Shown here in pieces: positions 8,946-15,622 of a DNA stretch of 35,496 nt. The DNA is from a candidate division WS6 bacterium GW2011_GWE2_33_157. Lineage in GTDB: Bacteria; Patescibacteriota; Dojkabacteria; SC72. The stretch lies in assembly GCA_000989675.1 (NCBI GenBank), contig LBOT01000003.1, forward strand, positions 54,257 through 89,752. Direction: 5' to 3'. The position numbers and the translations under genes are program-made. The notes under the pieces are model-generated. The model searched no databases. It was given only the letters and a program-made list of their open reading frames with translations, and was not told the DNA's origin. Position 1 is the stretch's first letter. Each line of letters begins with the position of its first letter.

Positions 8946-8984
8946 ATTTACTATTTAACATCTTATTGGGCAGTAACACTGTAG

Positions 8985-9011
8985 AGTATACCAGATTTAT
9001 GCATCTGACAA
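8985..9011 (-). promoter_or_regulatory. Promoter for the MBL-dnaB genes
   Basis: On the minus strand an extended -10, TGGTATACT (8985-8993), lies in the gap between the CsoR-like gene and the MBL gene. A TTGTCA at 9006-9011 would be the -35 with a short 15-nt spacer. The predicted start leaves a leader of roughly 30 nt. Confidence 0.45.
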
Positions 9012-9221
9012 CCCTAAAGATTTTCTAATATCATCTACCAAGGTTTCTTTCATCTGTTTTCTAATCATTTCTAATTTCAAACTCTCTAAAGAAGATATTA
9101 CAGCTTGCAACTGAGTCATCACCTTATCCTCTTCTGCATTACTTTTCATCATCCTTTTTACACCACCAATCTGTCCCTCTATCCTACTCACTCTATTTTC
9201 AATTCTTTTTGAATATTTCAT
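8997..9221 (-). CDS. CsoR/RcnR-fold (DUF156) protein without metal-binding residues
   Basis: The core KRIENRVSRIEGQIGGVKRMM and the following all-helical region fit the CsoR/RcnR family of small tetrameric metal-sensing repressors. At the three sites that normally bind copper (Cys, His, Cys) I read Glu, Gln and Thr, and the chosen 74-residue product contains no cysteine. It may be a constitutive DNA-binding protein or sense something else. The track starts it at a GTG at 9308, adding 29 residues with no family match. I choose the ATG at 9221 because TTGATT-17-TATACT lies directly upstream and would place transcription 3-4 nt before this ATG. It is divergent from hsp20. Confidence 0.65.
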   Translation of the reverse strand: MKYSKRIENRVSRIEGQIGGVKRMMKSNAEEDKVMTQLQAVISSLESLKLEMIRKQMKETLVDDIRKSLGLSDA

Positions 9222-9231
9222 ATATTGCTCT

Positions 9232-9260
9232 AGTATATTTTTTTCTTTGACTAAAATCAA
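9232..9260 (-). promoter_or_regulatory. Promoter of the CsoR-like gene
   Basis: TTGATT (9255-9260), a 17-nt spacer and TATACT (9232-9237) on the minus strand. The predicted transcription start is only about 4 nt before the ATG at 9221, so the mRNA would be almost leaderless. This also argues against the upstream GTG start. Confidence 0.6.
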
Positions 9261-9291
9261 CGGAAACACATCAATATTCTTACAAACCCTC

Positions 9292-9321
9292 TTGACAACA
9301 TTTAGCACTCGGCGCTATACT
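9292..9321 (+). promoter_or_regulatory. Sigma-A promoter of hsp20
   Basis: A perfect TTGACA (9292-9297), an 18-nt spacer and TATACT (9316-9321) on the plus strand. The predicted start is near 9328, giving an AT-only leader of about 36 nt before the hsp20 ATG with no Shine-Dalgarno motif. It is overlapped by the CIRCE-like operator. Confidence 0.7.
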
Positions 9322-9328
9322 TTGCTAA
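9302..9328 (+). promoter_or_regulatory. CIRCE-like HrcA operator
   Basis: TTAGCACTC, exactly nine bases, then CTTTGCTAA. The CIRCE consensus is TTAGCACTC-N9-GAGTGCTAA, so 15 of 18 arm positions match: the left arm is perfect and the three mismatches are the inner bases of the right arm. It covers the spacer, the -10 and the likely start of the hsp20 promoter, where a bound HrcA repressor would block RNA polymerase. No hrcA gene is in this window. Confidence 0.7.
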
Positions 9329-9363
9329 TCATATATATTTAAATTTTAATATTTAAAAATACT

Positions 9364-9744
9364 ATGAAGATAGTAAAAATAAATCAAAAACCTCAAGAAA
9401 CTGTATATACACCAATCCGATCTTTAATGGATGACTTCTTTAACTTCACTCCATTAAATAGATGGGACGATATGTTTAGAGGATTTGAGGATCTCTCTGC
9501 AAATATTTGGGAGGAAGATAATACAATATTTGTAAAAATGGCTATGCCAGGTATTAAGAAGGAAGATATTAAAATATCTGTATCTGGAGACACCTTAAGT
9601 ATTGAAGGAAAGAGTAAAGAAGAGAAAGAAGAAAAGGAAAAGAAATATTTCCTTAAAACTCTTCAATCATATTCATACTCTCAAAGTTTTAATCTTTACA
9701 GTAAAGTTACCAAAAGCAAAAGAATCTCAAATGAAACAGATTGA
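9364..9744 (+). CDS. Hsp20/alpha-crystallin small heat shock protein, 3' part deleted and frameshifted
   Basis: The first about 110 residues are a normal small heat shock chaperone: SLMDDFFNF, then the alpha-crystallin start with IFVKMAMPGIKKEDIKISV and an SYSQSFNL stretch. After that the frame yields unrelated residues and stops at 9744. In the +1 frame, 9698-9754 encodes TVKLPKAKESQMKQIEIK and a TAA, which is the expected family C-terminus. The piece normally between them (proline, VD..., the NGVL strand; about 17-20 residues) is absent. The gene has therefore lost an internal segment not divisible by three, or the assembly has. It is monocistronic, with a CIRCE-controlled promoter and its own terminator. 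As written, the product lacks the last core strands and the oligomerising tail. Confidence 0.8.
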   Translation: MKIVKINQKPQETVYTPIRSLMDDFFNFTPLNRWDDMFRGFEDLSANIWEEDNTIFVKMAMPGIKKEDIKISVSGDTLSIEGKSKEEKEEKEKKYFLKTLQSYSYSQSFNLYSKVTKSKRISNETD

Positions 9745-9758
9745 GATAAAATAAAAGG

Positions 9759-9785
9759 AAGGAGGCTTTAAGCCTCCTTTTCTTC
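9759..9785 (+). terminator. Rho-independent terminator of hsp20
   Basis: The arms AAGGAGGC and GCCTCCTT form an 8-bp stem with a 5-nt loop (TTTAA), followed directly by a T-rich run (TTCTTC). It lies a few bases after the restored Hsp20 stop at 9754. Confidence 0.85.
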
Positions 9786-9807
9786 TCTAAAATACTCCTT
9801 CCCATTA

Positions 9808-9836
9808 TAGACACAACCTTTTCCATCTGTTATAAT
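9808..9836 (+). promoter_or_regulatory. Extended -10 promoter of rpmE-prfA-prmC
   Basis: TAGACA (9808-9813), a 17-nt spacer ending TGT, and a perfect TATAAT (9831-9836): an extended -10 promoter. The predicted start is around 9843, about 4 nt before the rpmE ATG, so the mRNA would be nearly leaderless. Confidence 0.75.
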
Positions 9837-9846
9837 CCTCCTTGTT

Positions 9847-10185
9847 ATGAAGAAGAATATACATCCAAAATATAACAGTGAATTGAAAGTAGTTTGTTCC
9901 TGTGGTAATACATTTGTAACAGGTTCAACTTTAGCTACTGACACATTAAATGTTGAACTTTGTTCAAAGTGTCACCCCTTTTATACTGGGGAACAAAAGA
10001 TTGTAGACACAGAGAATTTGGTTAAGAGATTTGAAGAGAGAGCAAAGAAAACAGCAACCATGTCTTTTAAAACCAAGAGGGAAAAAATGGCTGAAAGAAA
10101 AACTAAAAAGAACAAAATGGAAACAGGTCCATCCTCTACTCTTACACTCAAAGATATGCTTGCTAACGCAAACATCTCTAAGTAA
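9847..10185 (+). CDS. rpmE: 50S ribosomal protein bL31
   Basis: A 112-residue protein. The first about 70 residues are bL31 of the zinc-binding type, with CSCG and [10 protein letters not shown] supplying the cysteines. It sits at the base of the large subunit central protuberance and bridges to the small subunit. A basic C-terminal extension of about 40 residues, rich in Lys, Arg and Met, is longer than the usual bL31. It is the first gene of an rpmE-prfA-prmC set. A strong promoter sits directly upstream and there is no Shine-Dalgarno motif. Confidence 0.95.
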   Translation: MKKNIHPKYNSELKVVCSCGNTFVTGSTLATDTLNVELCSKCHPFYTGEQKIVDTENLVKRFEERAKKTATMSFKTKREKMAERKTKKNKMETGPSSTLTLKDMLANANISK

Positions 10186-10208
10186 CACCTCCTAATTTAT
10201 TCATTTAA

Positions 10209-11315
10209 ATGATATTATCCATAGGTATGGACATACAAATGCTAAAAACAAACTATCAAATAGAGGAAATTAAGACAAAGAAGGAAGCTTTAGAATCTAA
10301 GATGTCTAATATACACAATGGTGAGAACATGTCTCAGCTAAGTTCTGACCTTAACTACTACTCTCAACTATATTTTCACACTCAATCAATTCAAAATAGT
10401 ATTAAAAAATATGAGGAAGCAGAAAACATATTAAAAGAATCTAATGACAAAGAATTAATAGAATTAGCAAATCAAGAGATTGAAGATGTAGAAGAAAAGA
10501 TCAAAGAGGAAGAAGAGAGTATTAAAAAATTAAAGATTGAAAGAGAGTTTACAGATGTAGATGATAACAGATCTGCAATATTAGAAATAAGGGCCGGAGC
10601 TGGTGGAGATGAGGCTTCTCTTTTTGCTGCAGAACTTTTTAACATGTACAAGAATTTTGCTTTAAAAAATGGTTGGGAGATACAAATAATAGATAGTAGT
10701 GTAACTGAAGGAGGTGGATACAAAGAAGTAATTGCACATATAAATGGTAAGAATGTGTTTAAAAAACTTAAGTACGAGAGTGGTGTACATAGAGTACAAA
10801 GAGTACCTGTTACTGAATCCTCCGGTAGAATTCATACCTCTACTGCATCTGTCGCAATACTCCCTGAAGCAAAAGAAATTGATATACAGATAAACCCAGA
10901 AGATATTAGAATTGATGTAATGAGAGCATCAGGAGCTGGTGGGCAATGTGTAAACAGAACAGACTCAGCAGTAAGAATTACTCACTTTGAGACAGGAATA
11001 GTAGTAAGTTGCCAAGAAACAAAACATCAAGCACAAAACAAAGAGAAAGCTATGGCTCTTTTAAGATCAAGACTGTACGAGAAAAAGAGACAAGAAGAAG
11101 CAGATAAAAGATCCAATATGAGATCCTCTCAAATAGGTGGTGGTATGAGAGCCGAAAAAATTAGGACATATAACTTCCCTCAAAACAGAATAACTGATCA
11201 TAGGGTAAAGAAATCATGGCATAATATTGAGGAAGTTCTTTCTGGTGATTTGGAGAAGTTAACAAATGATGTAATCGATGGTATTCAACTAGAACTTCTT
11301 AAAAATGAAAAGTAA
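10209..11315 (+). CDS. prfA: Peptide chain release factor 1
   Basis: A 368-residue class I release factor that reads UAA and UAG and triggers peptide release. The codon-recognition site has RVPVTE, the PxT motif of RF1 rather than the SPF of RF2. The catalytic GGQ is in SGAGGQCVNRTDSA; the residue after GGQ is Cys where the common form is His. The N-terminal helical domain is about 20-100. The start is uncertain: Met1, Met7 and Met11 are in frame, and Met11 (MLKTNYQIEE) would give a more typical N-terminus. The stop overlaps the prmC start by about 11 nt, so the two are probably translationally coupled; PrmC methylates the GGQ glutamine. Confidence 0.97.
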   Translation: MILSIGMDIQMLKTNYQIEEIKTKKEALESKMSNIHNGENMSQLSSDLNYYSQLYFHTQSIQNSIKKYEEAENILKESNDKELIELANQEIEDVEEKIKEEEESIKKLKIEREFTDVDDNRSAILEIRAGAGGDEASLFAAELFNMYKNFALKNGWEIQIIDSSVTEGGGYKEVIAHINGKNVFKKLKYESGVHRVQRVPVTESSGRIHTSTASVAILPEAKEIDIQINPEDIRIDVMRASGAGGQCVNRTDSAVRITHFETGIVVSCQETKHQAQNKEKAMALLRSRLYEKKRQEEADKRSNMRSSQIGGGMRAEKIRTYNFPQNRITDHRVKKSWHNIEEVLSGDLEKLTNDVIDGIQLELLKNEK

Positions 11316-12114
11316 CTTAGCCAATATCTTTAGAATACAAAAATTCTTACAAGAGATTAAATATCCCGATTATCACAGAATATCAAGAGAAATTTCTGAA
11401 TACCTAAAAAAGAAAAGACATATTTCTGAAAGTAATATCTTTGAAAGATTGTTTAAACAAGAACCTTGGGAGTATATATCTGGATATGTACAGTTTTGTG
11501 GTATCCAATTTAAGGTAACAAAGGATACTTTAATACCAAGAATTGAAACTGAACAAATGGTATATCAGTCCGTAGATTTGATTAAAAAGAAGAAAATAAA
11601 AAATATCATTGATGTTGGTACAGGTAGTGGGTGTATAGCCATTTCAATTGCATCTTTACTTAAAGATATATCACCCTACTCAATCTATGCAACAGATATA
11701 TCAAGGAAGGTTTTAAAGATAGCACAGATTAATGAAGAGAATGTATTAAAGAAAAAGCATATTAAATGGGTAAAGAATGATTTAATATGTGATATTACCC
11801 CTCTAAAAGGTAATACTTTAATTGTTGCAAACCTTCCATATATACCAACTGAGATGTATACAAAGCTTAATAAAAGTGTTTTAGATTATGAACCTAGATT
11901 AGCACTGGATGGTGGGGAGACTGGTTTAGAGTTATATAAAAGGCTATTTGAGCAAATAAAGGGAAAGAAAATAAGTGTTACAGCAATATATCTTGAAACA
12001 GAAACTTCTATAATTGAAGATACACATAAACTAGCAAAGAAATATTATCCTAGAAAGAAAATTTCTGTAATACAAGATTCCTTTGAAAGGAGCCGTTTTA
12101 TATTAATACAGTAA
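11305..12114 (+). CDS. prmC: Release factor glutamine N5-methyltransferase PrmC (HemK)
   Basis: A 269-residue SAM-dependent enzyme that methylates the GGQ glutamine of release factors. It has an N-terminal helical domain (with EPWEYISGYVQFCGIQF and IPRIETE before the catalytic part), the SAM motif DVGTGSGCIAISIA, and the substrate motif NLPYIPTE where most members have NPPY. Its start overlaps the prfA end. It ends 1 bp from the convergent htrA-type gene, with no room for a terminator between them. The family call is secure. Confidence 0.94.
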   Translation: MKSNLANIFRIQKFLQEIKYPDYHRISREISEYLKKKRHISESNIFERLFKQEPWEYISGYVQFCGIQFKVTKDTLIPRIETEQMVYQSVDLIKKKKIKNIIDVGTGSGCIAISIASLLKDISPYSIYATDISRKVLKIAQINEENVLKKKHIKWVKNDLICDITPLKGNTLIVANLPYIPTEMYTKLNKSVLDYEPRLALDGGETGLELYKRLFEQIKGKKISVTAIYLETETSIIEDTHKLAKKYYPRKKISVIQDSFERSRFILIQ

Positions 12115-12115
12115 A

Positions 12116-13321
12116 TTACTCTGCCTCTACTAATGTAATTTTTATGTTCCTACTATCTCCACTATTCCATACCTCTAAAGTTATCTCCTCCCCTACTTTG
12201 TAAGATTGGATAAGGAATGATAGAGATTGTTCAACAGCTTCTCCATTTATCTTAGTAATAATATCACCTCTTTTAAGATCCGTAGCCGATGCAGGACCTT
12301 GAGGATCAATATTAACTACTAATGCTCCGGCTACAACATTTTGATAATACATTGCCTCATACTCTGAAATCATTTGATATGAGATACCTATATAAGGTTT
12401 AATAAATTTACCATATGTTCTGTATTCCTCAAGTCTTTGTTTTACCCTATTAATTGGTAGTGCAAATGACAAATTATCAGCACCCGATGTAGTTGCGAAG
12501 TTTACACCTACAACTTTGCCCTCTGAACTTATTAATGGTCCACCAGAGTTACCAGGGTTAACAGCCGCATCAGTTTGTATTACATCCTCATACACCTTCT
12601 GTGAGGTACCAAACCAACCAGAAGAAGTTGTTACAGACCTCTTTAATCCACTAATTACACCTGTTGTAACACTTCCTGCATACTCTCCTAATGGATTTCC
12701 AATAGCTATTACTGTTTGACCCACAACTAAGTTATCTGAATCTCCTAACTGTAATGCCTTCAAAGATGTAGCGTCTACTTTTAATACTGCAATATCATTA
12801 CTATCATCCCTCAAAATTTCTATAACCTCATACTCCTTTCCATCACTAGTAATTACCTTGTATTTTGCAGATGTATCTGAAACCACATGCTGATTCGTTA
12901 TAATTACACCATTGGATTCAACTATAAAACCAGTACCAATATTACTTACTTCATCTACCAAACCCTCTCCACTTTTTAATGTTAGCTGACTAATTGCAAT
13001 ACTTACTACAGACTCTGAAGAGTTTTTTACAACATTAATAATAACGTTCTCCTCTTCTGTTACAGTAATTGTAGGAGTATTCTCTTGATTATTTTCGTCT
13101 TTAATCACCCAACTCTGTACTGTATCTGAATACCTAACAAGTAGTAATATACAAACGGATATCGAAAGTAAAATAGCAATTACTACTAATGAAATCCCAA
13201 ATACTTTTAGATGCTTGTAATTATCAAAGTTTAATCTAGGTACTTTTATCTTATCCTTTTTCACTATATCTACCTTTTCTGAGACCCGAGTATCCTCTAC
13301 TTTCTTCTCTTCGTTTTCCAT
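12116..13321 (-). CDS. HtrA/DegP-family membrane-anchored serine protease with PDZ domain
   Basis: A 401-residue protein with a charged cytoplasmic N-terminus, one membrane segment near residues 40-64, a trypsin-like domain and a C-terminal PDZ domain. The catalytic triad is visible as ITNQHVV (His), SNDIAVLKVD (Asp) and NPGNSGGPLI (Ser). The PDZ contains GPASATDLKRGDIITKING. It should act outside the membrane on misfolded or surface proteins. It lies 18 bp after the S41 protease gene, so the two extracytoplasmic proteases are probably co-expressed. Length and order match bacterial HtrA-like proteases. Confidence 0.94.
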   Translation of the reverse strand: MENEEKKVEDTRVSEKVDIVKKDKIKVPRLNFDNYKHLKVFGISLVVIAILLSISVCILLLVRYSDTVQSWVIKDENNQENTPTITVTEEENVIINVVKNSSESVVSIAISQLTLKSGEGLVDEVSNIGTGFIVESNGVIITNQHVVSDTSAKYKVITSDGKEYEVIEILRDDSNDIAVLKVDATSLKALQLGDSDNLVVGQTVIAIGNPLGEYAGSVTTGVISGLKRSVTTSSGWFGTSQKVYEDVIQTDAAVNPGNSGGPLISSEGKVVGVNFATTSGADNLSFALPINRVKQRLEEYRTYGKFIKPYIGISYQMISEYEAMYYQNVVAGALVVNIDPQGPASATDLKRGDIITKINGEAVEQSLSFLIQSYKVGEEITLEVWNSGDSRNIKITLVEAE

Positions 13322-13339
13322 ATTTATATAGTTAACAAA

Positions 13340-14560
13340 TTAATTGTTTATTAACTTCAAAGCCTCTTCATACTGTTTATCTACACCTTTAAGAAAATCC
13401 TGAGTCGTGTTCTCTATTATAACATCTGGGGTAATAGGATTGTCTCTATTTAACCATTGCCCATCTGGGAGTAACCATTTAAGAATAGTTACATGTATAC
13501 TTGCACCACCCCTTAAATCTATTACGCTTTGTGCTGTACCCTTACCATATGTTTTAGTACCCAATACTTGACCAATACCATTCTTTTGCAAAGCACCAGC
13601 GAATATTTCAGATGCAGATGCACTACCATTATCTACGAGAACAATAACTTCTTTATTTAATAACCTACCACCACTTTCGGAACTAAATACTTGAACATTT
13701 CCATCACCATCTTCCTGCTTTGATATTATCTTTCCACTATCAATAAAATCATCAGCTGCATATATAGCTGCATCAAAATATCCTCCAGGATTACCCCTTA
13801 AATCAACTAATATTTTTTTAACTCCCTTTGCTTCCACTTCTGTTGCTATATTATCCCAATTTGTAGCCCACTCTTCATATGAAGAGTCTGTAAATCTTGC
13901 AATATCAATTAATGCAACATCCTTCTTAGTACCAACGTATGAGACAGTCATACTAGGAACAGTTATCTCACCTCTAGTTATCTCTAAACTAACTGGTTCT
14001 AATTCACCCTTATGAAGTACTTTAATTTTTACTACAGTATTTGCTTCCCCACGAATCTTTTGGACTATCTCATATATATTATCTCCATTCTTAACCTCAT
14101 AATCATCTATAGAAAGAACGTAATCCCCTGCCCTTATACCAGCAGCCTTTGCTGGTGAACCATCAATTGGTGTTACAACTATAATAGCTCCATCTTCATA
14201 ACCTAATTCTGCACCAATTCCCTCAAAATACTTACCTTCATTAGAAGCATTAAAACTTTCTGTCTCCTCTGGGGTAAGAAATATTGTTGCAGGATCATCG
14301 TATGAATCTACTAATCCCTTAATTGCACCATATACCCTATCCTCTTCCGACACTTTATCTTTCTCGACATACCTATCTTCCATTAGGTTCCACACATCCC
14401 AGAACAAATTGAACTCTATATTGCTTGTCTTTCCAAAGGAGAGTAAGTCTAAAGAAGAAGAATCTATACTTCTACCGAAAATAACACCTACGCAAAATGT
14501 TATTACTACTAGCATTAATATCCCAAAGGTTTTAGCACCATTACTATTGTTAGTTTCCAT
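13340..14560 (-). CDS. S41-family C-terminal processing peptidase (CtpA-like) with PDZ domain
   Basis: A 406-residue protease with an N-terminal membrane anchor (about 10-30), a PDZ domain (GSPAKAAGIRAGDYVLSID) and an S41 catalytic domain. The catalytic serine is in GSASASEIFAGAL and the lysine in TKTYGKGTAQ. Such enzymes cut near the C-terminus of extracytoplasmic proteins. It precedes the HtrA-type gene by 18 bp on the same strand. A TATAAT lies 31 nt before the ATG, so transcription probably restarts here after the upstream 335-residue gene. Confidence 0.94.
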   Translation of the reverse strand: METNNSNGAKTFGILMLVVITFCVGVIFGRSIDSSSLDLLSFGKTSNIEFNLFWDVWNLMEDRYVEKDKVSEEDRVYGAIKGLVDSYDDPATIFLTPEETESFNASNEGKYFEGIGAELGYEDGAIIVVTPIDGSPAKAAGIRAGDYVLSIDDYEVKNGDNIYEIVQKIRGEANTVVKIKVLHKGELEPVSLEITRGEITVPSMTVSYVGTKKDVALIDIARFTDSSYEEWATNWDNIATEVEAKGVKKILVDLRGNPGGYFDAAIYAADDFIDSGKIISKQEDGDGNVQVFSSESGGRLLNKEVIVLVDNGSASASEIFAGALQKNGIGQVLGTKTYGKGTAQSVIDLRGGASIHVTILKWLLPDGQWLNRDNPITPDVIIENTTQDFLKGVDKQYEEALKLINN

Positions 14561-14590
14561 AGTAGTCTCTTTTAAAGTAATCTAAGTTAG

Positions 14591-14596
14591 ATTATA
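14591..14596 (-). promoter_or_regulatory. -10 element upstream of the S41-HtrA pair
   Basis: TATAAT on the minus strand in the 54-bp gap between the 335-residue gene and the S41 protease gene. I see no good -35 and no TGn extension, so this is a tentative call. Confidence 0.35.
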
Positions 14597-14614
14597 TTAC
14601 CCATTAAAGGATAA

Positions 14615-15622
14615 TTACAAATCGATGAAATCGAGTAGCCCTAAATGTATCAAAGAGGTTCCCTTTTTACCAAAATCAACCATTACCATACCACTATCTT
14701 GATCATACTCTAACACCCTCCCTATATACCCATTTGTCAATGTAGATCTAGATATGACATGTTGGTTGATATACATATCAACAAACCAACCCTTATTCTT
14801 TATATCTGAGTCCGTAACAACAAAGAGTTGGTTCTCACTACAATCAACAATTACAAATTTCCCTTTTAAAGATATTATCCTATTAAGAAACAAACTATCA
14901 CAATGTACAGATCCAAACCCTCCTAATATCATTATTGGAAGTCCAATATTTCTAAACTCATTATATGACATTGAATATGTAAGAATTGCAATAGCACCTC
15001 TTTCAAAAAGCTCCACAGCTACTCTGTTATAAAGGTATGGACCAACCCACACTATCTTACCAGTATAGTCCACATCTAGTGAACTCTCAGTTAATATACT
15101 CTCTCCATCTCCAAGTATTTCTAAATTACCAAACAGTTTACCACTACTCTTTGTACTAACTACCCCATCTACACAAACAGCATTAGATGTAATTGTAAGT
15201 CCATCAGTAGGATTAATACCATTTACATAACCAGTAAAATCACTTTTAAATACAGACTCTACCTCTTCTCCAAGTATATCTATATATCCTTGTTTAATTC
15301 TTGAGAGTTCTAATACTCCACTTACAGGGCAAGTAATCTCTGTAAATGTTAAACCAGAAGATGCTAATTTCTTTGCTAATATCTCATCCCTTTCTACATA
15401 CTCTCCATCCATTCTTAAAAGATATTTCTCTGATTCCTCTACTTTACAATTAAGCATTTTAGGAACATACAGAGATTTTTTCAATGTACTTTGAGACCTC
15501 TTTAAAAGAATATCTCCTACATTTATATTACCTTCTTTAATAACTACCTTATCGTTATTAAAAAGAGGAATATTAAATTTAAAATCCGTATATTTTTCAA
15601 ATATCCTACTCTTTATTTCCAC
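14615..15622 (-). CDS. Conserved protein of unknown function, partner of the MutL-like protein
   Basis: A 335-residue protein with no membrane segment or signal peptide. The N-terminal half looks like repeated short beta-strands with glycine turns (for example CPVSGVLELSRIKQGYIDIL and TGYVNGI), reminiscent of a barrel-sandwich hybrid. The middle, GKIVWVGPYLYNRVAVELFERG then NIGLPIMILGGFGSV, resembles uncharacterised proteins I recall beside MutL-like genes in Chloroflexi and Firmicutes. The C-terminus (NGYIGRVLEYDQDSGMVMVDFG) resembles a small KOW/SH3-like barrel. It starts at a GTG inside the last codons of the 459-residue gene (17-nt overlap). The function is not known; family recognition is from memory and not verified. 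Confidence 0.5.
   Translation of the reverse strand: MEIKSRIFEKYTDFKFNIPLFNNDKVVIKEGNINVGDILLKRSQSTLKKSLYVPKMLNCKVEESEKYLLRMDGEYVERDEILAKKLASSGLTFTEITCPVSGVLELSRIKQGYIDILGEEVESVFKSDFTGYVNGINPTDGLTITSNAVCVDGVVSTKSSGKLFGNLEILGDGESILTESSLDVDYTGKIVWVGPYLYNRVAVELFERGAIAILTYSMSYNEFRNIGLPIMILGGFGSVHCDSLFLNRIISLKGKFVIVDCSENQLFVVTDSDIKNKGWFVDMYINQHVISRSTLTNGYIGRVLEYDQDSGMVMVDFGKKGTSLIHLGLLDFIDL

Noticed and set aside
9222-9308. GTG start and 29-residue N-terminal extension of the CsoR-like ORF
   Set aside because: The extension has no family match, the GTG lies inside the CIRCE/hsp20 promoter, and a good promoter fires directly at the internal ATG at 9221.
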